Source of the DNA: Lawsonella clevelandensis
GTDB taxonomy: Bacteria; Actinomycetota; Actinomycetes; Mycobacteriales; Mycobacteriaceae
Direction of reading: 5' to 3'
Assembly (NCBI RefSeq): GCF_003241315.1
Contig: NZ_QFOZ01000004.1
Coordinates: 124,001 to 188,000 of the forward strand
Length of the DNA stretch: 64,000 bases
The position numbers were made by a program, and so were the translations under genes. The notes under the pieces were generated by a model. That model saw only the letters and a program-made list of their open reading frames with translations, did no database searches and was not told the DNA's origin. This document shows positions 49,619 to 59,240 of the stretch, piece after piece. The stretch's first letter is position 1. Each line of letters begins with the position of its first letter.

Positions 49619-50545
49619 TTAATAGCCGAGAACATTGTCTGCGGGGGCGACGGCTTCCCACGGCACGGTAAGAATGCAGTCTTGCAGTTTACGGCGCTGC
49701 CTATCGACGGGCCAGCCGTTTTCCCGCAGGAGGTTTTTAGCGCGTCGCCAGCGGTCGATGGGGCCGAAGGTGGCATATCCGGCGGTGGCGTCCCAGGCTG
49801 CGTCGGCGGCCTGCAGAAGGTCATAGATTTTTTCGCCGGGAACGTTGCGGTGAATGAGTGCTTTGGGGAGTCGTTCGGCAACATCGGACGGGGTGGTGAC
49901 GGCGGTAGGGGACCAAGCGAGGGTGAGGCTGCGGGGGCGCTCGTTATCCAGCAGGATCCAGGCGGCGCGCTGTCCCACCTCATTGCAGGTGCCTTCGACG
50001 ATGAGTCCGCCGGGGGCAAGACGCGATTGCATAATGCGCCAGGCATTCCCTACTTCTGCTTCACTGTATTGCCGGAGAACATTGAAGGCACGGACGAGGG
50101 AGGGGTGGTAGTGGCTCAGCTCGAAGCCACCGAGTTCAAACCGCACACCGTTTTGGGGAGGGAAGAGGCGGGAGGGATCAATTTCTAGCCCGACGACCTC
50201 AAGGGTGGGGCAGACATGTGTGCGGAGACGCGTAGCCATCTCAACAGTGGTCCAGGGGGCGGCGCCGTATCCCAGATCGATAGCGAGCGGGGCGCCTGTT
50301 GCTGCATCGGTGCATGCATCGGTACAAGTGTTGGCACAGGTGTCGGCAGATACGGAGGGGACGGTGTTGCAGACGGCGTTACGGAGCGCACTGCGGATGG
50401 CGGGGTGGTGGCACATCCAGCGGTCGCATTTGCGGAGCCGATTGACCCCGGTGGTACCGCGGGTGACGGTTCCCAGGGCGTGTGCGGGTGGAGTGCGAGG
50501 GACTGTGGTGGGAATTCCCTCTACCCGTGCGTCGGCTGCTCGCAT
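49619..50545 (-). CDS. SAM-dependent methyltransferase-like protein
   Basis: The segment LAIDLGYGAAPWTTVEMATR is motif I of a class I methyltransferase, followed by VVGLEIDPSRL and the glycine-rich RLAPGGLIVEGTCNEVG. It matches an actinobacterial family usually coded next to murB. The 308 residues contain a Cys/Thr/Asp-rich insert around residues 65-82 (DTCANTCTDACTDAATG), coded by 12-base repeats and probably a loop expansion. Substrate unknown. It is divergent from murB by 48 bp. Confidence 0.8.
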   Translation of the reverse strand: MRAADARVEGIPTTVPRTPPAHALGTVTRGTTGVNRLRKCDRWMCHHPAIRSALRNAVCNTVPSVSADTCANTCTDACTDAATGAPLAIDLGYGAAPWTTVEMATRLRTHVCPTLEVVGLEIDPSRLFPPQNGVRFELGGFELSHYHPSLVRAFNVLRQYSEAEVGNAWRIMQSRLAPGGLIVEGTCNEVGQRAAWILLDNERPRSLTLAWSPTAVTTPSDVAERLPKALIHRNVPGEKIYDLLQAADAAWDATAGYATFGPIDRWRRAKNLLRENGWPVDRQRRKLQDCILTVPWEAVAPADNVLGY

Positions 50546-50593
50546 AGTAGCAAGCCTACCGGTGTTTCCTGGCTAAACGGGTATCCTGAGAGC

Positions 50594-51859
50594 ATGCCAA
50601 ACAATCAAGCCATTCTGTCCAGCAGCGCTCTAGAGGGCGTGTGGGAGGCTGCCCGTGCGGTTGGCGCGCAGGTAGCTAAAGAGGTGAGTTTTGCCGATTT
50701 CACCACGTCCCAGGTGGGTGCGCCGGCGCGTGGAATGGTAACGTGCACAACTCCTACCCAGGTTAGTGCAGTGGTAAAGGCAGCATTGCGGGCCGATGTA
50801 CCGCTTTTTGTTGTCGGTGGCGGCTCGAATCTTATTGTGGGGGATGAATCTACCGGGGTACCTCGACATGAAATGGTGCTGCTGCGCCAGTCCGTTGTAG
50901 ACGCTGACCATGCAGGTGCGCATCTGCAGGTAGTGCGCGAGTCGGATAGTTCGGTGACGGTGCAGGTTCCGGCTGGGCTTACGTGGGATCAGTGTGTGGC
51001 GGAGACGGTTGCACGCGGCTGGGGCGGTATTGAGTGCTTGTCGGGTATTCCTGGCCAGGTGGGGGCTACTCCGGTGCAGAATGTGGGTGCCTACGGGGTG
51101 GAGATGGAGTCTGTGCTGCAGCGGGTGCAGCTTGTGGACCGGCTGACGGGGGCAGTGGAGTGGGAAACGGCTGATCGGCTAGATCTGCGGTACCGCTACT
51201 CGAATATGAAGTTCACGCACCGCGCGGTGGTGACAGCGGTGGAGTTGCGGCTGCGCCGGGATGGTTTATCGGCACCAATCCGCTACCGGGAGTTGGCGCG
51301 CCGTTTGGGGTGTCAGCCGATGGAGCGGGTACCAGTAGGTGTGGCGCGGGAAACTGTGCTGGAGTTGCGTCGCGGTAAAGGCATGGTGGTGTGTGGTGCG
51401 GGGGTGCGCGCTCTGGGTTTTGGGGAGCCATCATCGGCGGGTGTGTGGTGTGAGACGGTAGCCGGGACTTTTACACCGGATCCGGATACTTTTTCTACCG
51501 GCTCGTTTTTTACGAATCCCATTATTTCCGAAAGCATGTTTGCGGATGTGCTGGCGCAGTTGGCGGCGGCTGGTATTGATACCGATGTGATGCCGAAGTT
51601 CCCCGGACAGGGTGGGGTGAAACTGTCGGCGGCCTGGCTTATCGATAAGGCTGGTTTTACAAAAGGTTTCCCGGGGGAGGGGAGCCCTGCCACGCTCAGT
51701 ACCCGTCATACGTTGGCTCTTACTAACCGGGGCTCTGCGGGCACAGCGGAGCTTCTAGAGGTGGCACAGCAGGTACGCGATGGTGTGTGGGAGCGTTTCG
51801 GGGTGGAGCTTGTCCCCGAACCTGTTTTCGTGGGATGTGCGCTTCCACCTCTCGATTAA
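50594..51859 (+). CDS. murB: UDP-N-acetylenolpyruvoylglucosamine reductase
   Basis: MurB reduces UDP-GlcNAc-enolpyruvate to UDP-MurNAc in peptidoglycan synthesis, with FAD and NADPH. FAD-binding LFVVGGGSNLIVGD, IECLSGIPGQVGATPVQNVG, YRYSNMKF, the catalytic serine in GSFFTNPI and FPGQGGVKLSAAWLIDKAGF are clear. It starts at ATG 50594 (421 residues); the much longer open frame upstream overlaps the divergent methyltransferase gene and is not conserved. The length is slightly over the usual 350-370 in type I enzymes. Confidence 0.94.
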   Translation: MPNNQAILSSSALEGVWEAARAVGAQVAKEVSFADFTTSQVGAPARGMVTCTTPTQVSAVVKAALRADVPLFVVGGGSNLIVGDESTGVPRHEMVLLRQSVVDADHAGAHLQVVRESDSSVTVQVPAGLTWDQCVAETVARGWGGIECLSGIPGQVGATPVQNVGAYGVEMESVLQRVQLVDRLTGAVEWETADRLDLRYRYSNMKFTHRAVVTAVELRLRRDGLSAPIRYRELARRLGCQPMERVPVGVARETVLELRRGKGMVVCGAGVRALGFGEPSSAGVWCETVAGTFTPDPDTFSTGSFFTNPIISESMFADVLAQLAAAGIDTDVMPKFPGQGGVKLSAAWLIDKAGFTKGFPGEGSPATLSTRHTLALTNRGSAGTAELLEVAQQVRDGVWERFGVELVPEPVFVGCALPPLD

Positions 51860-51930
51860 CCTGGCTGCGCAGTCAGCCGAACGGCTTGAGTGGTGAGCTG
51901 CTTTATTCTCGCTTTATTCCCGCTGGCGAC

Positions 51931-53703
51931 TTATTTGCTGTCTCGGTCGTGTGATTCCTGCGTGGGAACGATGGGAGTGGGGTGCTGGTCAATGAATTCC
52001 TGCACCTGTTTGGAGGCTTCTTTACGGAGCACTTTGCCCATCACGTTCTTGGGGATTTCCTCCAATGCCACAATGCGTTTGGGGACTTTGTAGCGGGTGA
52101 GGGAATTACGGCAATGGTCGCGTAGGGCTTCTTCATTGAGCCGTGCACCATGCTCTAAAACAACTGCAGCGGCTACCATTTCGCCGCCATTACGGTTGCG
52201 TACTCCTACTACTGCACATTCTGCAATGGAGGGGTGTTCAGCTAGTTCTTCTTCCACTTCGGAGGGGTAGACGTTGAAACCGCCGGTAATAATCATTTCT
52301 TTCAGGCGGTCAACGATGGTGATGTAGCCGTGCTCATCCATCACCGCAACGTCGCCGGTGTGGAACCAGCCGCCGTGCATGGCCTTTTCGGTGGCGTCGG
52401 GCATGTTGTGGTAGCCGGAGAATACTTGCGGGCCACGCACAACGAGTTCACCGGGTTCATTGAAGTCTAGTTCTGTGACACCGTCAGCTACATCCACAAT
52501 GCGGATTTCAGTTTCGGGGAAGGGGACGCCAACGGAACCTGCTTTACGGAGTGCCGGATCCATGGGGTTGCCGGCGATAATGGGAGACGTCTCTGTAAGC
52601 CCATATCCTTCGGTAATGATGCCACCGGTGGCGTTTTCCCACTCTTCAACAAGTTCCATGGGAAGAGACATAGCGCCGGAGAAAGCGAGGCGGACACCTT
52701 TAATGGAGATCTTCCGCTTTTTAGATTCGCGCAATATGCGCTGGTAAATGGGTGGCACAGCGGGAATGAAGGTGGGGGTTTCCCGTTTAAATACCTTCAT
52801 AATGAGGTTGATATCGGGGCTGGGGAGCAGGACTTGTTTAGCCCCAATACTGACTCCCAGAAGCGTGCAGGAGAGTATGCCGTAAGCGTGGAAGGGGGGA
52901 AGAGTGACAAGGATAGTTTCTTTCCCGGGGATAGCTTTTTGGATCCATGCCTGCGACATGGCGAGTTCGGAGGCGAGGTTGAAGTGGGTAAGGACGGCTC
53001 CTTTGGGAGTTCCGGTGGTACCCGAGGTGTACAACATGAGAGCAGGATCCCCAATAGAGGGACGGGGATGCTCAACCGCGATGCGGGGATGGTCGAGGAG
53101 ACGTTCCCAGGGGAATGTGTGCCGGGTGGGAGACGTCATAGATTCGCGTAATTTGCGAGTTTTCCGGAAGGGAAGACGCAGGGCGAATTGTAGTTTTTTC
53201 GGCAGTGATTGGGTGATGTCGACGGTGACGACGTTTTCCAGATCGCTGGTGCGCCGCAGTTTCACAATTTTTGAGGCGATCTTGTCCCAGCAGATCGCTA
53301 CGCGTGCGCCATGGTCGTAGAAAGGTTGGGCGAGTTCATGTTCTGTATAGAGCGGATTATGTTCCACGACTACTGCGCCTAGTCGTAGAATGCCGTAGAA
53401 AGCGATGACGGCTTCTGGACAGTTGGGGAGGAGGAGAGCCACGCGATCGCCTTTGGTGACTCCCATACGGCGGAGTCCTTCCGCGCAGCGGTCTACCTGT
53501 TCTGCTAGTTCTGCAAAGGTGGTAGTTTTGCCGAAAAATTCGAGAGCATCTTTGGCAGCCCACTGACACACACTGGAATCGAAGACGTCGACGATGGTAC
53601 GCGTTGCCTGTTCAAGGCGCGCGGGAACGCCGTCTTCGTAGTTACCGCACCAAATCTTCTGACGATCGGTGGGTTCCCCGTTGGGCGGTAGTGGTGAACT
53701 CAT
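51931..53703 (-). CDS. fadD: Long-chain fatty-acid--CoA ligase
   Basis: An AMP-forming acyl-CoA synthetase of 590 residues. Adenylate motifs are LMLYTSGTTGTPKGAVLTH, ITEGYGLTETSPI, GWFHTGDVAVMDEHGYITIV, DRLKEMIITGGFNVYP and the C-terminal lysine in NVMGKVLRKE. It activates fatty acids to acyl-CoA for breakdown or lipid building. It has no partner gene close by. After its stop the minus strand shows short units AGCGGGAATAA and AGCGAGAATAA. Confidence 0.92.
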   Translation of the reverse strand: MSSPLPPNGEPTDRQKIWCGNYEDGVPARLEQATRTIVDVFDSSVCQWAAKDALEFFGKTTTFAELAEQVDRCAEGLRRMGVTKGDRVALLLPNCPEAVIAFYGILRLGAVVVEHNPLYTEHELAQPFYDHGARVAICWDKIASKIVKLRRTSDLENVVTVDITQSLPKKLQFALRLPFRKTRKLRESMTSPTRHTFPWERLLDHPRIAVEHPRPSIGDPALMLYTSGTTGTPKGAVLTHFNLASELAMSQAWIQKAIPGKETILVTLPPFHAYGILSCTLLGVSIGAKQVLLPSPDINLIMKVFKRETPTFIPAVPPIYQRILRESKKRKISIKGVRLAFSGAMSLPMELVEEWENATGGIITEGYGLTETSPIIAGNPMDPALRKAGSVGVPFPETEIRIVDVADGVTELDFNEPGELVVRGPQVFSGYHNMPDATEKAMHGGWFHTGDVAVMDEHGYITIVDRLKEMIITGGFNVYPSEVEEELAEHPSIAECAVVGVRNRNGGEMVAAAVVLEHGARLNEEALRDHCRNSLTRYKVPKRIVALEEIPKNVMGKVLRKEASKQVQEFIDQHPTPIVPTQESHDRDSK

Positions 53704-53898
53704 GGTTAATAGATTAATCTACATTGATTCAAATGGTCGAAGTATGGTTACCTGCGGAAACGAGTTACTTAGTAGTAAATACCTGTGATGCCTGGTAGTG
53801 GCAATTATTTATTTGTTGCCATATTTTCTGTAGAAAAAGCATCTCGGGAGAGTCGCGGCAGCATAGACGATGCGTCGTATTCGGTGTTGAATAGGACT

Positions 53899-55191
53899 AT
53901 GCCTTCCGCTTCCCCCCATGTTCGCGGTCCTTTAATACGCCGTGTGGCACTCCTTTCTATGCACACATCGCCTCTGGCGCAGCCCGGAACTGGAGATGCT
54001 GGAGGAATGAATGTTTTTGTACTGCAGACAGCGCGTCAGCTAGCGCGTCGCGGTATTGAGGTGGAGATTTTTACCCGCGCTACCGAATCGTCTCGGGATC
54101 CTCTGGAGGAAGAGGAACCGGGTGTGCGTGTGCGGCATATTCTCGCTGGCCCGTTAGAAGGCCTCAACAAGTATGATTTGCCGCAGGAACTCTGTTCTTT
54201 TGCGCATGGGGTCATGCAGGTGGAGGCGCGGCATGGGGCCGGATACTTCGACCTTATCCATTCCCACTACTGGCTATCAGGGCAGGTGGGGCGGATCGCG
54301 TCGCAATTGTGGCAGGTGCCGCTTGTACATACTTTTCACACTGTGGCGGCGGTGAAGAATGCCAGTTTGGCGGAGGGGGATACGCCCGAACCACAGAATC
54401 GGCTTGTGGCGGAGCATAAGATTGCGGCGTCCGCGACGCGTCTTACTGCTAACACTCCGGCGGAAAAACAAGAGCTCGTGGATATGTTGGGGGCGCGGGC
54501 GCAGCGTATTGACGTTATTCCTCCGGGTGCGGATCTCAGTCTTTTTTCGCCTGGTGGTCCGGGGGCAACGGAGGTAGCTCGACGTGAGTTGGGGCTGCCT
54601 CTAGAGGATCAGATCATTGCTTTTGTGGGGCGTATTCAGCGTTTGAAGGCACCAGATGTGTTGATTGACGCCACTGCGGAACTGTTGCGCCGTCATCCGG
54701 ATCGTCACCTTACTGTTGTTATTGTGGGCGGGCCTTCCGGTTCTGGTCTAGATGCCCCCACGGTATTGCAGGAGCAAGTGGCCAGGCTGGGAATAGAAGC
54801 ACATGTAAAGTTCTTCCGTCCCATGCCACCGGAAAAGTTGGTGCAGGTATTCCGCGCTGCTGATGTAGTGGCCGTCCCCTCCCATAATGAGTCTTTTGGA
54901 CTGGTGGCGTTGGAGGCACAAGCCTGTGGCACGCCGGTAGTAGCCACTAATGTGGGTGGCCTGCCATTAGCTGTTGATGATGGGGTCAGTGGGCTTCTCG
55001 TTGATGGGCATGATCCGCTGCATTGGGCGGATGTGCTCGGCAGGGTATTGGATGATGATGCGTTGCGGTTTGCTTTGGCGGTGGCGGCGTCACGGCATGC
55101 GGCGAATTTTTCATGGTCACGGACGGGCTCGAAGCTGGTGGATTGTTATCGACGGGCGCGGGATAACTATTACGGGCCGTCACTGTCTTAG
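53899..55191 (+). CDS. mshA: D-inositol-3-phosphate glycosyltransferase (mycothiol synthesis)
   Basis: MshA joins GlcNAc to inositol 3-phosphate, the first step of mycothiol, the thiol of actinobacteria. The GT4 protein shows HTSPLAQPGTGDAGGMNVFV, DLIHSHYWLSGQVG, VHTFHTVAAVKN, VGRIQRLKAPDVLIDA and the donor-site NESFGLVALEAQACGTPVVA. It starts at ATG 53899 (430 residues); the open frame to 53785 has no conserved part. It lies upstream of gpm and senX3-regX3, the order seen in mycobacteria. Confidence 0.95.
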   Translation: MPSASPHVRGPLIRRVALLSMHTSPLAQPGTGDAGGMNVFVLQTARQLARRGIEVEIFTRATESSRDPLEEEEPGVRVRHILAGPLEGLNKYDLPQELCSFAHGVMQVEARHGAGYFDLIHSHYWLSGQVGRIASQLWQVPLVHTFHTVAAVKNASLAEGDTPEPQNRLVAEHKIAASATRLTANTPAEKQELVDMLGARAQRIDVIPPGADLSLFSPGGPGATEVARRELGLPLEDQIIAFVGRIQRLKAPDVLIDATAELLRRHPDRHLTVVIVGGPSGSGLDAPTVLQEQVARLGIEAHVKFFRPMPPEKLVQVFRAADVVAVPSHNESFGLVALEAQACGTPVVATNVGGLPLAVDDGVSGLLVDGHDPLHWADVLGRVLDDDALRFALAVAASRHAANFSWSRTGSKLVDCYRRARDNYYGPSLS

Positions 55192-55307
55192 TGCTCAGTT
55201 GTTCAGTGCTCAAGCCTTAACACCTACACCTAATGTTCATTGTGGTGCCCTCCTTTTGTGACATATTCCCCTTTTACAATGGGGTGCTGACGGTGCAGAA
55301 TAGGGGC

Positions 55308-56072
55308 ATGGCTGAAAATAAACCTGGAACTCTGATCCTGCTTCGTCACGGTCAGTCAGAGTGGAACGCTTCCAACCAGTTCACTGGCTGGGTAGATGTT
55401 CGTCTGACGGAAAAGGGCGAGGCTGAAGCAAAGCGCGGTGGCGAACTTCTCGTTGAGAAGAACGTCCTGCCTGACGTCCTCTACACTTCCCTTCTACGTC
55501 GTGCTATCCAGACTGCACAGATTGCACTGGATGCAGCTGACCGCCACTGGATTCCGGTCGTGCGTGACTGGCGTCTGAATGAGCGTCACTACGGCAAACT
55601 GCAGGGTCTCAACAAGGCTGAGATCAAGAAGGAATTTGGTGACGAGCAGTTCATGCTCTGGCGTCGTTCCTACAACACCCCGCCGCCGGCTATCGATCCC
55701 GAGAACGAGTACTCGCAGACTCATGATCCTCGCTACGCCAACCTCGATGAGGTTCCGCTTACCGAGTGCCTGCTGGACGTTGTGAACCGTCTGGTGCCCT
55801 ACTACCACGAGAGCATCGAGCAGGACCTGAAGGCCGGAAAGAACGTTATGGTTGCTGCTCATGGCAACTCATTGCGTGCACTGGTGAAGTACCTCGACAA
55901 TATCTCTGATGACGATATTGCAGGACTGAACATTCCTACCGGTATTCCGCTGGTTTACCACTTCGAGCTTGCTAATGGCGAGCTGAAGGTTACCAACCCT
56001 GGTGGCGACTACCTCGATCCCGAGGCTGCTGCTGCTGGAGCTGCTGCTGTGGCTGCTCAGGGTAATAAGTAA
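55308..56072 (+). CDS. gpmA: 2,3-bisphosphoglycerate-dependent phosphoglycerate mutase
   Basis: Glycolytic mutase interconverting 3- and 2-phosphoglycerate. The catalytic LLRHGQSEWNASNQFTGW (His14), YTSLLRRAIQTA, WRLNERHYGKLQGLNKAE and AAHGNSLRALVKYLD are unmistakable. It starts at ATG 55308 (254 residues); the open frame upstream is leader. The C-terminus is Ala-rich (AAAAGAAAVAAQGNK). Its own terminator follows. Confidence 0.97.
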   Translation: MAENKPGTLILLRHGQSEWNASNQFTGWVDVRLTEKGEAEAKRGGELLVEKNVLPDVLYTSLLRRAIQTAQIALDAADRHWIPVVRDWRLNERHYGKLQGLNKAEIKKEFGDEQFMLWRRSYNTPPPAIDPENEYSQTHDPRYANLDEVPLTECLLDVVNRLVPYYHESIEQDLKAGKNVMVAAHGNSLRALVKYLDNISDDDIAGLNIPTGIPLVYHFELANGELKVTNPGGDYLDPEAAAAGAAAVAAQGNK

Positions 56073-56091
56073 GAGTTTTTATACCGTCGTT

Positions 56092-56133
56092 AAACGGGAG
56101 ACTTTCCACCTTTCGGTGGGGTGTCTCCCGTTT
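56092..56133 (+). terminator. Intrinsic terminator of gpmA
   Basis: AAACGGGAGAC (56092-56102) pairs with GTCTCCCGTTT (56123-56133), and an inner CCACC/GGTGG stem extends it; TTTTT follows. Confidence 0.9.
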
Positions 56134-56284
56134 TTCGTTGTTCCTTAGCGGTTTCCTGCGTGTCTCTACCTATTTACAGAGAGATGAATTATTAGTGACA
56201 TCGCATTGAAATAGGGGGTAAAACATAGATTTCGAGCAAATTTGAGGTTTTCTAGTTCATCCTTCATCTCGAATATTTCGTACC

Positions 56285-57556
56285 ATGGAAAGTGTGAAGG
56301 CTGGATATGTGACACTAATCGCTCTCATCGTTTTTATTGTGGGCGTTGTTCTCGGTGTCTTTTGCCCACGTATTATTCATCATTTCTTAGATCGCCCTGT
56401 CCATGTTGACCATCATGATGACACTGGCATTAGTGAACTTGACGCGCTGCGCCGTATTGCCGACACTGCTCCTTTTGGAGTGGCCTTAGTTGATCGCATG
56501 CAAGATGTTGTGCTGACGAATGAACAAGCCCGTCTCCTTGGCCTTGTGGAAAATCGGCATGTCAATGACAAACTGTGGTCTACGGTGGAGCAAGTATTCT
56601 CCAGTAAAGAACCCGTCATATTCCACATGCAGCCAAAGACGTCCTACCGCATTGCGAAGCCTGTGGAATCGTTGCGCGTCATGATGAAGCCTTTGGAGGA
56701 GGGGGATTCTCAGTTTGTCGTTATTTACTGTATCGATGCAACTGAGGAAGCTCGCCTGGAAAAAACACGGCGTGATTTTGTCGCCAATGTTTCGCATGAG
56801 CTGAAAACTCCCGTGGGTGCTATTGCCCTTTTAGCGGAGGCACTTCTTGCCGATGTTACGGATACGCAGCAGGTTAAATACTTTGGTGAACGATTGCAGT
56901 CCGAGGCAATGCGATTGGCTCAGCTTATTTCTGAGTTGATGGAATTGTCCCGCCTGCAAGGAGCCGAGAAGCTTACAGATCCGCAGATCGTCAATCTTGA
57001 TGATGTTGTGTCAGAGGCGCTTTCTCGGTCGCGTCACTCGCAGGACAAATATGATGTCGCGGTCCGTCTCGATAGCCACGAGGGATTCCTGGTGTGGGGG
57101 GATCAGGCACTTCTCGTTATGGCCATTCATAACCTTATCGAGAACGCTATCCGCTATTCCGAGGAAGGTAAGCGGGTAGTGGTGTCCCGGGAGCGTATCC
57201 GGGTTGGAACGTTGCGGGAGAGAATGTCCGGCACTAACTGCTACATGTCTCTTAACCACACACTGCGCGATGAACAAGAACTGTGCATTGTGCAGGTCTC
57301 GGACAAGGGGATGGGTATTCCTCCCCAGCACATTAATCGCATTTTTGAACGTTTTTACCGTGTTGATAAAGCCCGCTCACGTGGACGGGGCGGCACTGGT
57401 TTAGGTCTAGCTATCGTCAGGCAGATTGCCCTCAATATGGGCGGTGCAGTGATGGTATGGTCCAAGCCGGGTGTTGGATCGACGTTTACTCTGGGGTTTC
57501 TGCCCGCAGATACCCAGGAATTATCTGGTGTAACCACTCAAGAGGAGAAAAAATAA
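56285..57556 (+). CDS. senX3: Sensor histidine kinase SenX3
   Basis: Phosphate-responsive sensor kinase of 423 residues. One membrane segment at about 9-28 (VTLIALIVFIVGVVLGVF) is followed by a PAS-like domain (DTAPFGVALVDRMQDVVLTN), the dimerisation helix with His171 (FVANVSHELKTPVGAIALLA) and an ATPase domain with NLIENAIRYSEEGK, DKGMGIPPQHINRIFERFYR and GTGLGLAIVRQI. The architecture matches mycobacterial SenX3, which has two membrane segments; here one is clear. Its stop abuts the regX3 start. Confidence 0.93.
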   Translation: MESVKAGYVTLIALIVFIVGVVLGVFCPRIIHHFLDRPVHVDHHDDTGISELDALRRIADTAPFGVALVDRMQDVVLTNEQARLLGLVENRHVNDKLWSTVEQVFSSKEPVIFHMQPKTSYRIAKPVESLRVMMKPLEEGDSQFVVIYCIDATEEARLEKTRRDFVANVSHELKTPVGAIALLAEALLADVTDTQQVKYFGERLQSEAMRLAQLISELMELSRLQGAEKLTDPQIVNLDDVVSEALSRSRHSQDKYDVAVRLDSHEGFLVWGDQALLVMAIHNLIENAIRYSEEGKRVVVSRERIRVGTLRERMSGTNCYMSLNHTLRDEQELCIVQVSDKGMGIPPQHINRIFERFYRVDKARSRGRGGTGLGLAIVRQIALNMGGAVMVWSKPGVGSTFTLGFLPADTQELSGVTTQEEKK

Positions 57557-58243
57557 ATGAGCCGCATCATGATCGTGGAAGATGAAATGTCGCTGGCTGA
57601 ACCGCTAGGTTTTCTACTACAGCGGGAAGGCTTCGATGTTGACATCGTGGGCGATGGTGTGACCGCCCTTAATAAGTTTGCACGGGTCCAGCCGGATCTT
57701 GTGCTGCTAGATCTTATGCTGCCGGGCAAATCTGGGACAGACGTGTGCAAGGAATTGCGTGCGGTCTCAGATGTTCCCATCATTATGGTGACGGCGCGCG
57801 ACGCCGAGATCGATAAGGTTGTGGGGCTAGAAATTGGTGCGGATGACTATGTCACCAAGCCATATTCATCCCGTGAGCTTATTGCGCGTATTAATGCCGT
57901 TCTGCGCCGTCAGCGTTCCGCCGAGGCTCCCACCCCGGAGGAAACGACTATTAGCGCTGGGCCGGTTGTCATGGAAGTGGACGCCCACCGGGTGCTTGTC
58001 CGGGGCGAGGAGGTTCAGCTTCCGCTGAAGGAATTCCATCTTCTTGAGTACTTGATGCGGAATGCAGGTCGTGTGCTGGCGCGTGGCCAACTGATTGACC
58101 GCGTGTGGGGATCCGATTATGTCGGGGATACGAAGACTCTTGATGTTCACATTAAGCGGCTGCGATCCAAGATTGAGGAAGATCCCTCCTCCCCAGTGCA
58201 TCTTGTGACTGTGCGCGGGCTTGGCTACAAGTTTGAAAACTAA
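57557..58243 (+). CDS. regX3: Response regulator RegX3
   Basis: OmpR-family regulator of 228 residues: receiver domain with phospho-acceptor Asp52 (VLLDLMLPG), conserved Thr (MVTARD) and Lys (DYVTKPYSSREL), then a winged helix with LPLKEFHLLEYLMRNAGRVL and the recognition part TLDVHIKRLRSKIEEDPSSP. It is the partner of SenX3 in the phosphate response. It starts directly after the senX3 stop, so the pair is co-translated, without the spacer repeat found in M. tuberculosis. Confidence 0.95.
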   Translation: MSRIMIVEDEMSLAEPLGFLLQREGFDVDIVGDGVTALNKFARVQPDLVLLDLMLPGKSGTDVCKELRAVSDVPIIMVTARDAEIDKVVGLEIGADDYVTKPYSSRELIARINAVLRRQRSAEAPTPEETTISAGPVVMEVDAHRVLVRGEEVQLPLKEFHLLEYLMRNAGRVLARGQLIDRVWGSDYVGDTKTLDVHIKRLRSKIEEDPSSPVHLVTVRGLGYKFEN

Positions 58244-58298
58244 CTTTTCTGGCACGTGGTTGTGACATCTGTCCTCCCGTTATGGCACTGTTATAGGC

Positions 58299-59111
58299 AT
58301 GACACGGATTGCTGTAATTGGTGGTGGACAGATGGGCGAGGCGCTCATCGCCGGCACTATCAAGGGTGGTTTAGCACCAGAAAACATTATTGTCTGTGAA
58401 AATAATGCAGAAAGAGCCTTTGAGCTGACGAAGCGTTATGACATTCTGGCTGCTGAGATAGACGAGGCAGTGGAGAGTGCAGATTACGTGTTCATTGCCG
58501 TCAGACCTAAAGACGTGAAGGCAGTGTTACAGGGTTTGTCGGAGGTAGCACCGAATTTAGACAACGAGCTTGTTGTCGTTTCTATTGCGGCGGGTATTCC
58601 TACTGCGTTCTATGAGAATCAGTTGTCTGCGGGGGCCCCTGTTGTCCGCGTTATGCCTAACACTCCTATGTTGGTGGGGGAGGGTGTGTGTGCTGTGTCT
58701 GCGGGGCGCTATGCACGCCCAGAGCACATGGAAGAGGTCTGCCGGCTACTAGGGGAGGTGGGTACTGTTTTGGAGGTTCCAGAGGCCGATATGGACACTG
58801 TGACCGCTCTTTCCGGTTCTGGCCCCGCCTACTTTTTCCTTATGGTGGAGGCGATGGTTGAGGCCGGTGTATCAATGGGGCTTACGCGCCAGGTAGCAAC
58901 ACAACTGACGGTTGGTACTATCTCGGGATCTGCAAAAATGCTGCAGGATAGTGGGAAGTCTGCCACGCAGTTACGGGAGGCTGTTACTTCTCCCGGGGGA
59001 ACGACTGCGGCCGGATTACGGGCTTTTGAGGATGGTGGTTTCCGATCCACGGTGTATAACGTTCTTGAGGCGGCGGCGAAAAAGTCGGAACAGTTGCGTC
59101 CCAAGATGTAA
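58299..59111 (+). CDS. proC: Pyrroline-5-carboxylate reductase
   Basis: Last step of proline synthesis, reducing pyrroline-5-carboxylate with NAD(P)H. IAVIGGGQMGEALIAGTIKG is the Rossmann motif; VRVMPNTPMLVGEGVCAV, LSGSGPAYFFLMVEAM and REAVTSPGGTTAAGLRAFED are family signatures. It is 270 residues. It lies 55 bp after regX3, probably a separate unit, and has a strong terminator. Confidence 0.96.
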   Translation: MTRIAVIGGGQMGEALIAGTIKGGLAPENIIVCENNAERAFELTKRYDILAAEIDEAVESADYVFIAVRPKDVKAVLQGLSEVAPNLDNELVVVSIAAGIPTAFYENQLSAGAPVVRVMPNTPMLVGEGVCAVSAGRYARPEHMEEVCRLLGEVGTVLEVPEADMDTVTALSGSGPAYFFLMVEAMVEAGVSMGLTRQVATQLTVGTISGSAKMLQDSGKSATQLREAVTSPGGTTAAGLRAFEDGGFRSTVYNVLEAAAKKSEQLRPKM

Positions 59112-59123
59112 AAAGTGGCAACA

Positions 59124-59161
59124 AGAAGGTGCCTACCCCTGTTCGGGGGTAGGCACCTTCT
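59124..59161 (+). terminator. Intrinsic terminator of proC
   Basis: AGAAGGTGCCTACCCC (59124-59139) pairs perfectly with GGGGTAGGCACCTTCT (59146-59161), 6-base loop. Confidence 0.9.
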
Positions 59162-59240
59162 GTGTTTGTCATGGGCTTTCCGGTAATGGGGGCTGTTGGA
59201 GGGGAACTCCATGAATAAACTTTGGGTGAATTAGTTTCTT

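Noticed and set aside
50216..50593. N-terminal extension of murB by 126 codons
   Set aside because: It overlaps the divergent methyltransferase gene and lacks conserved MurB sequence; ATG 50594 fits better.
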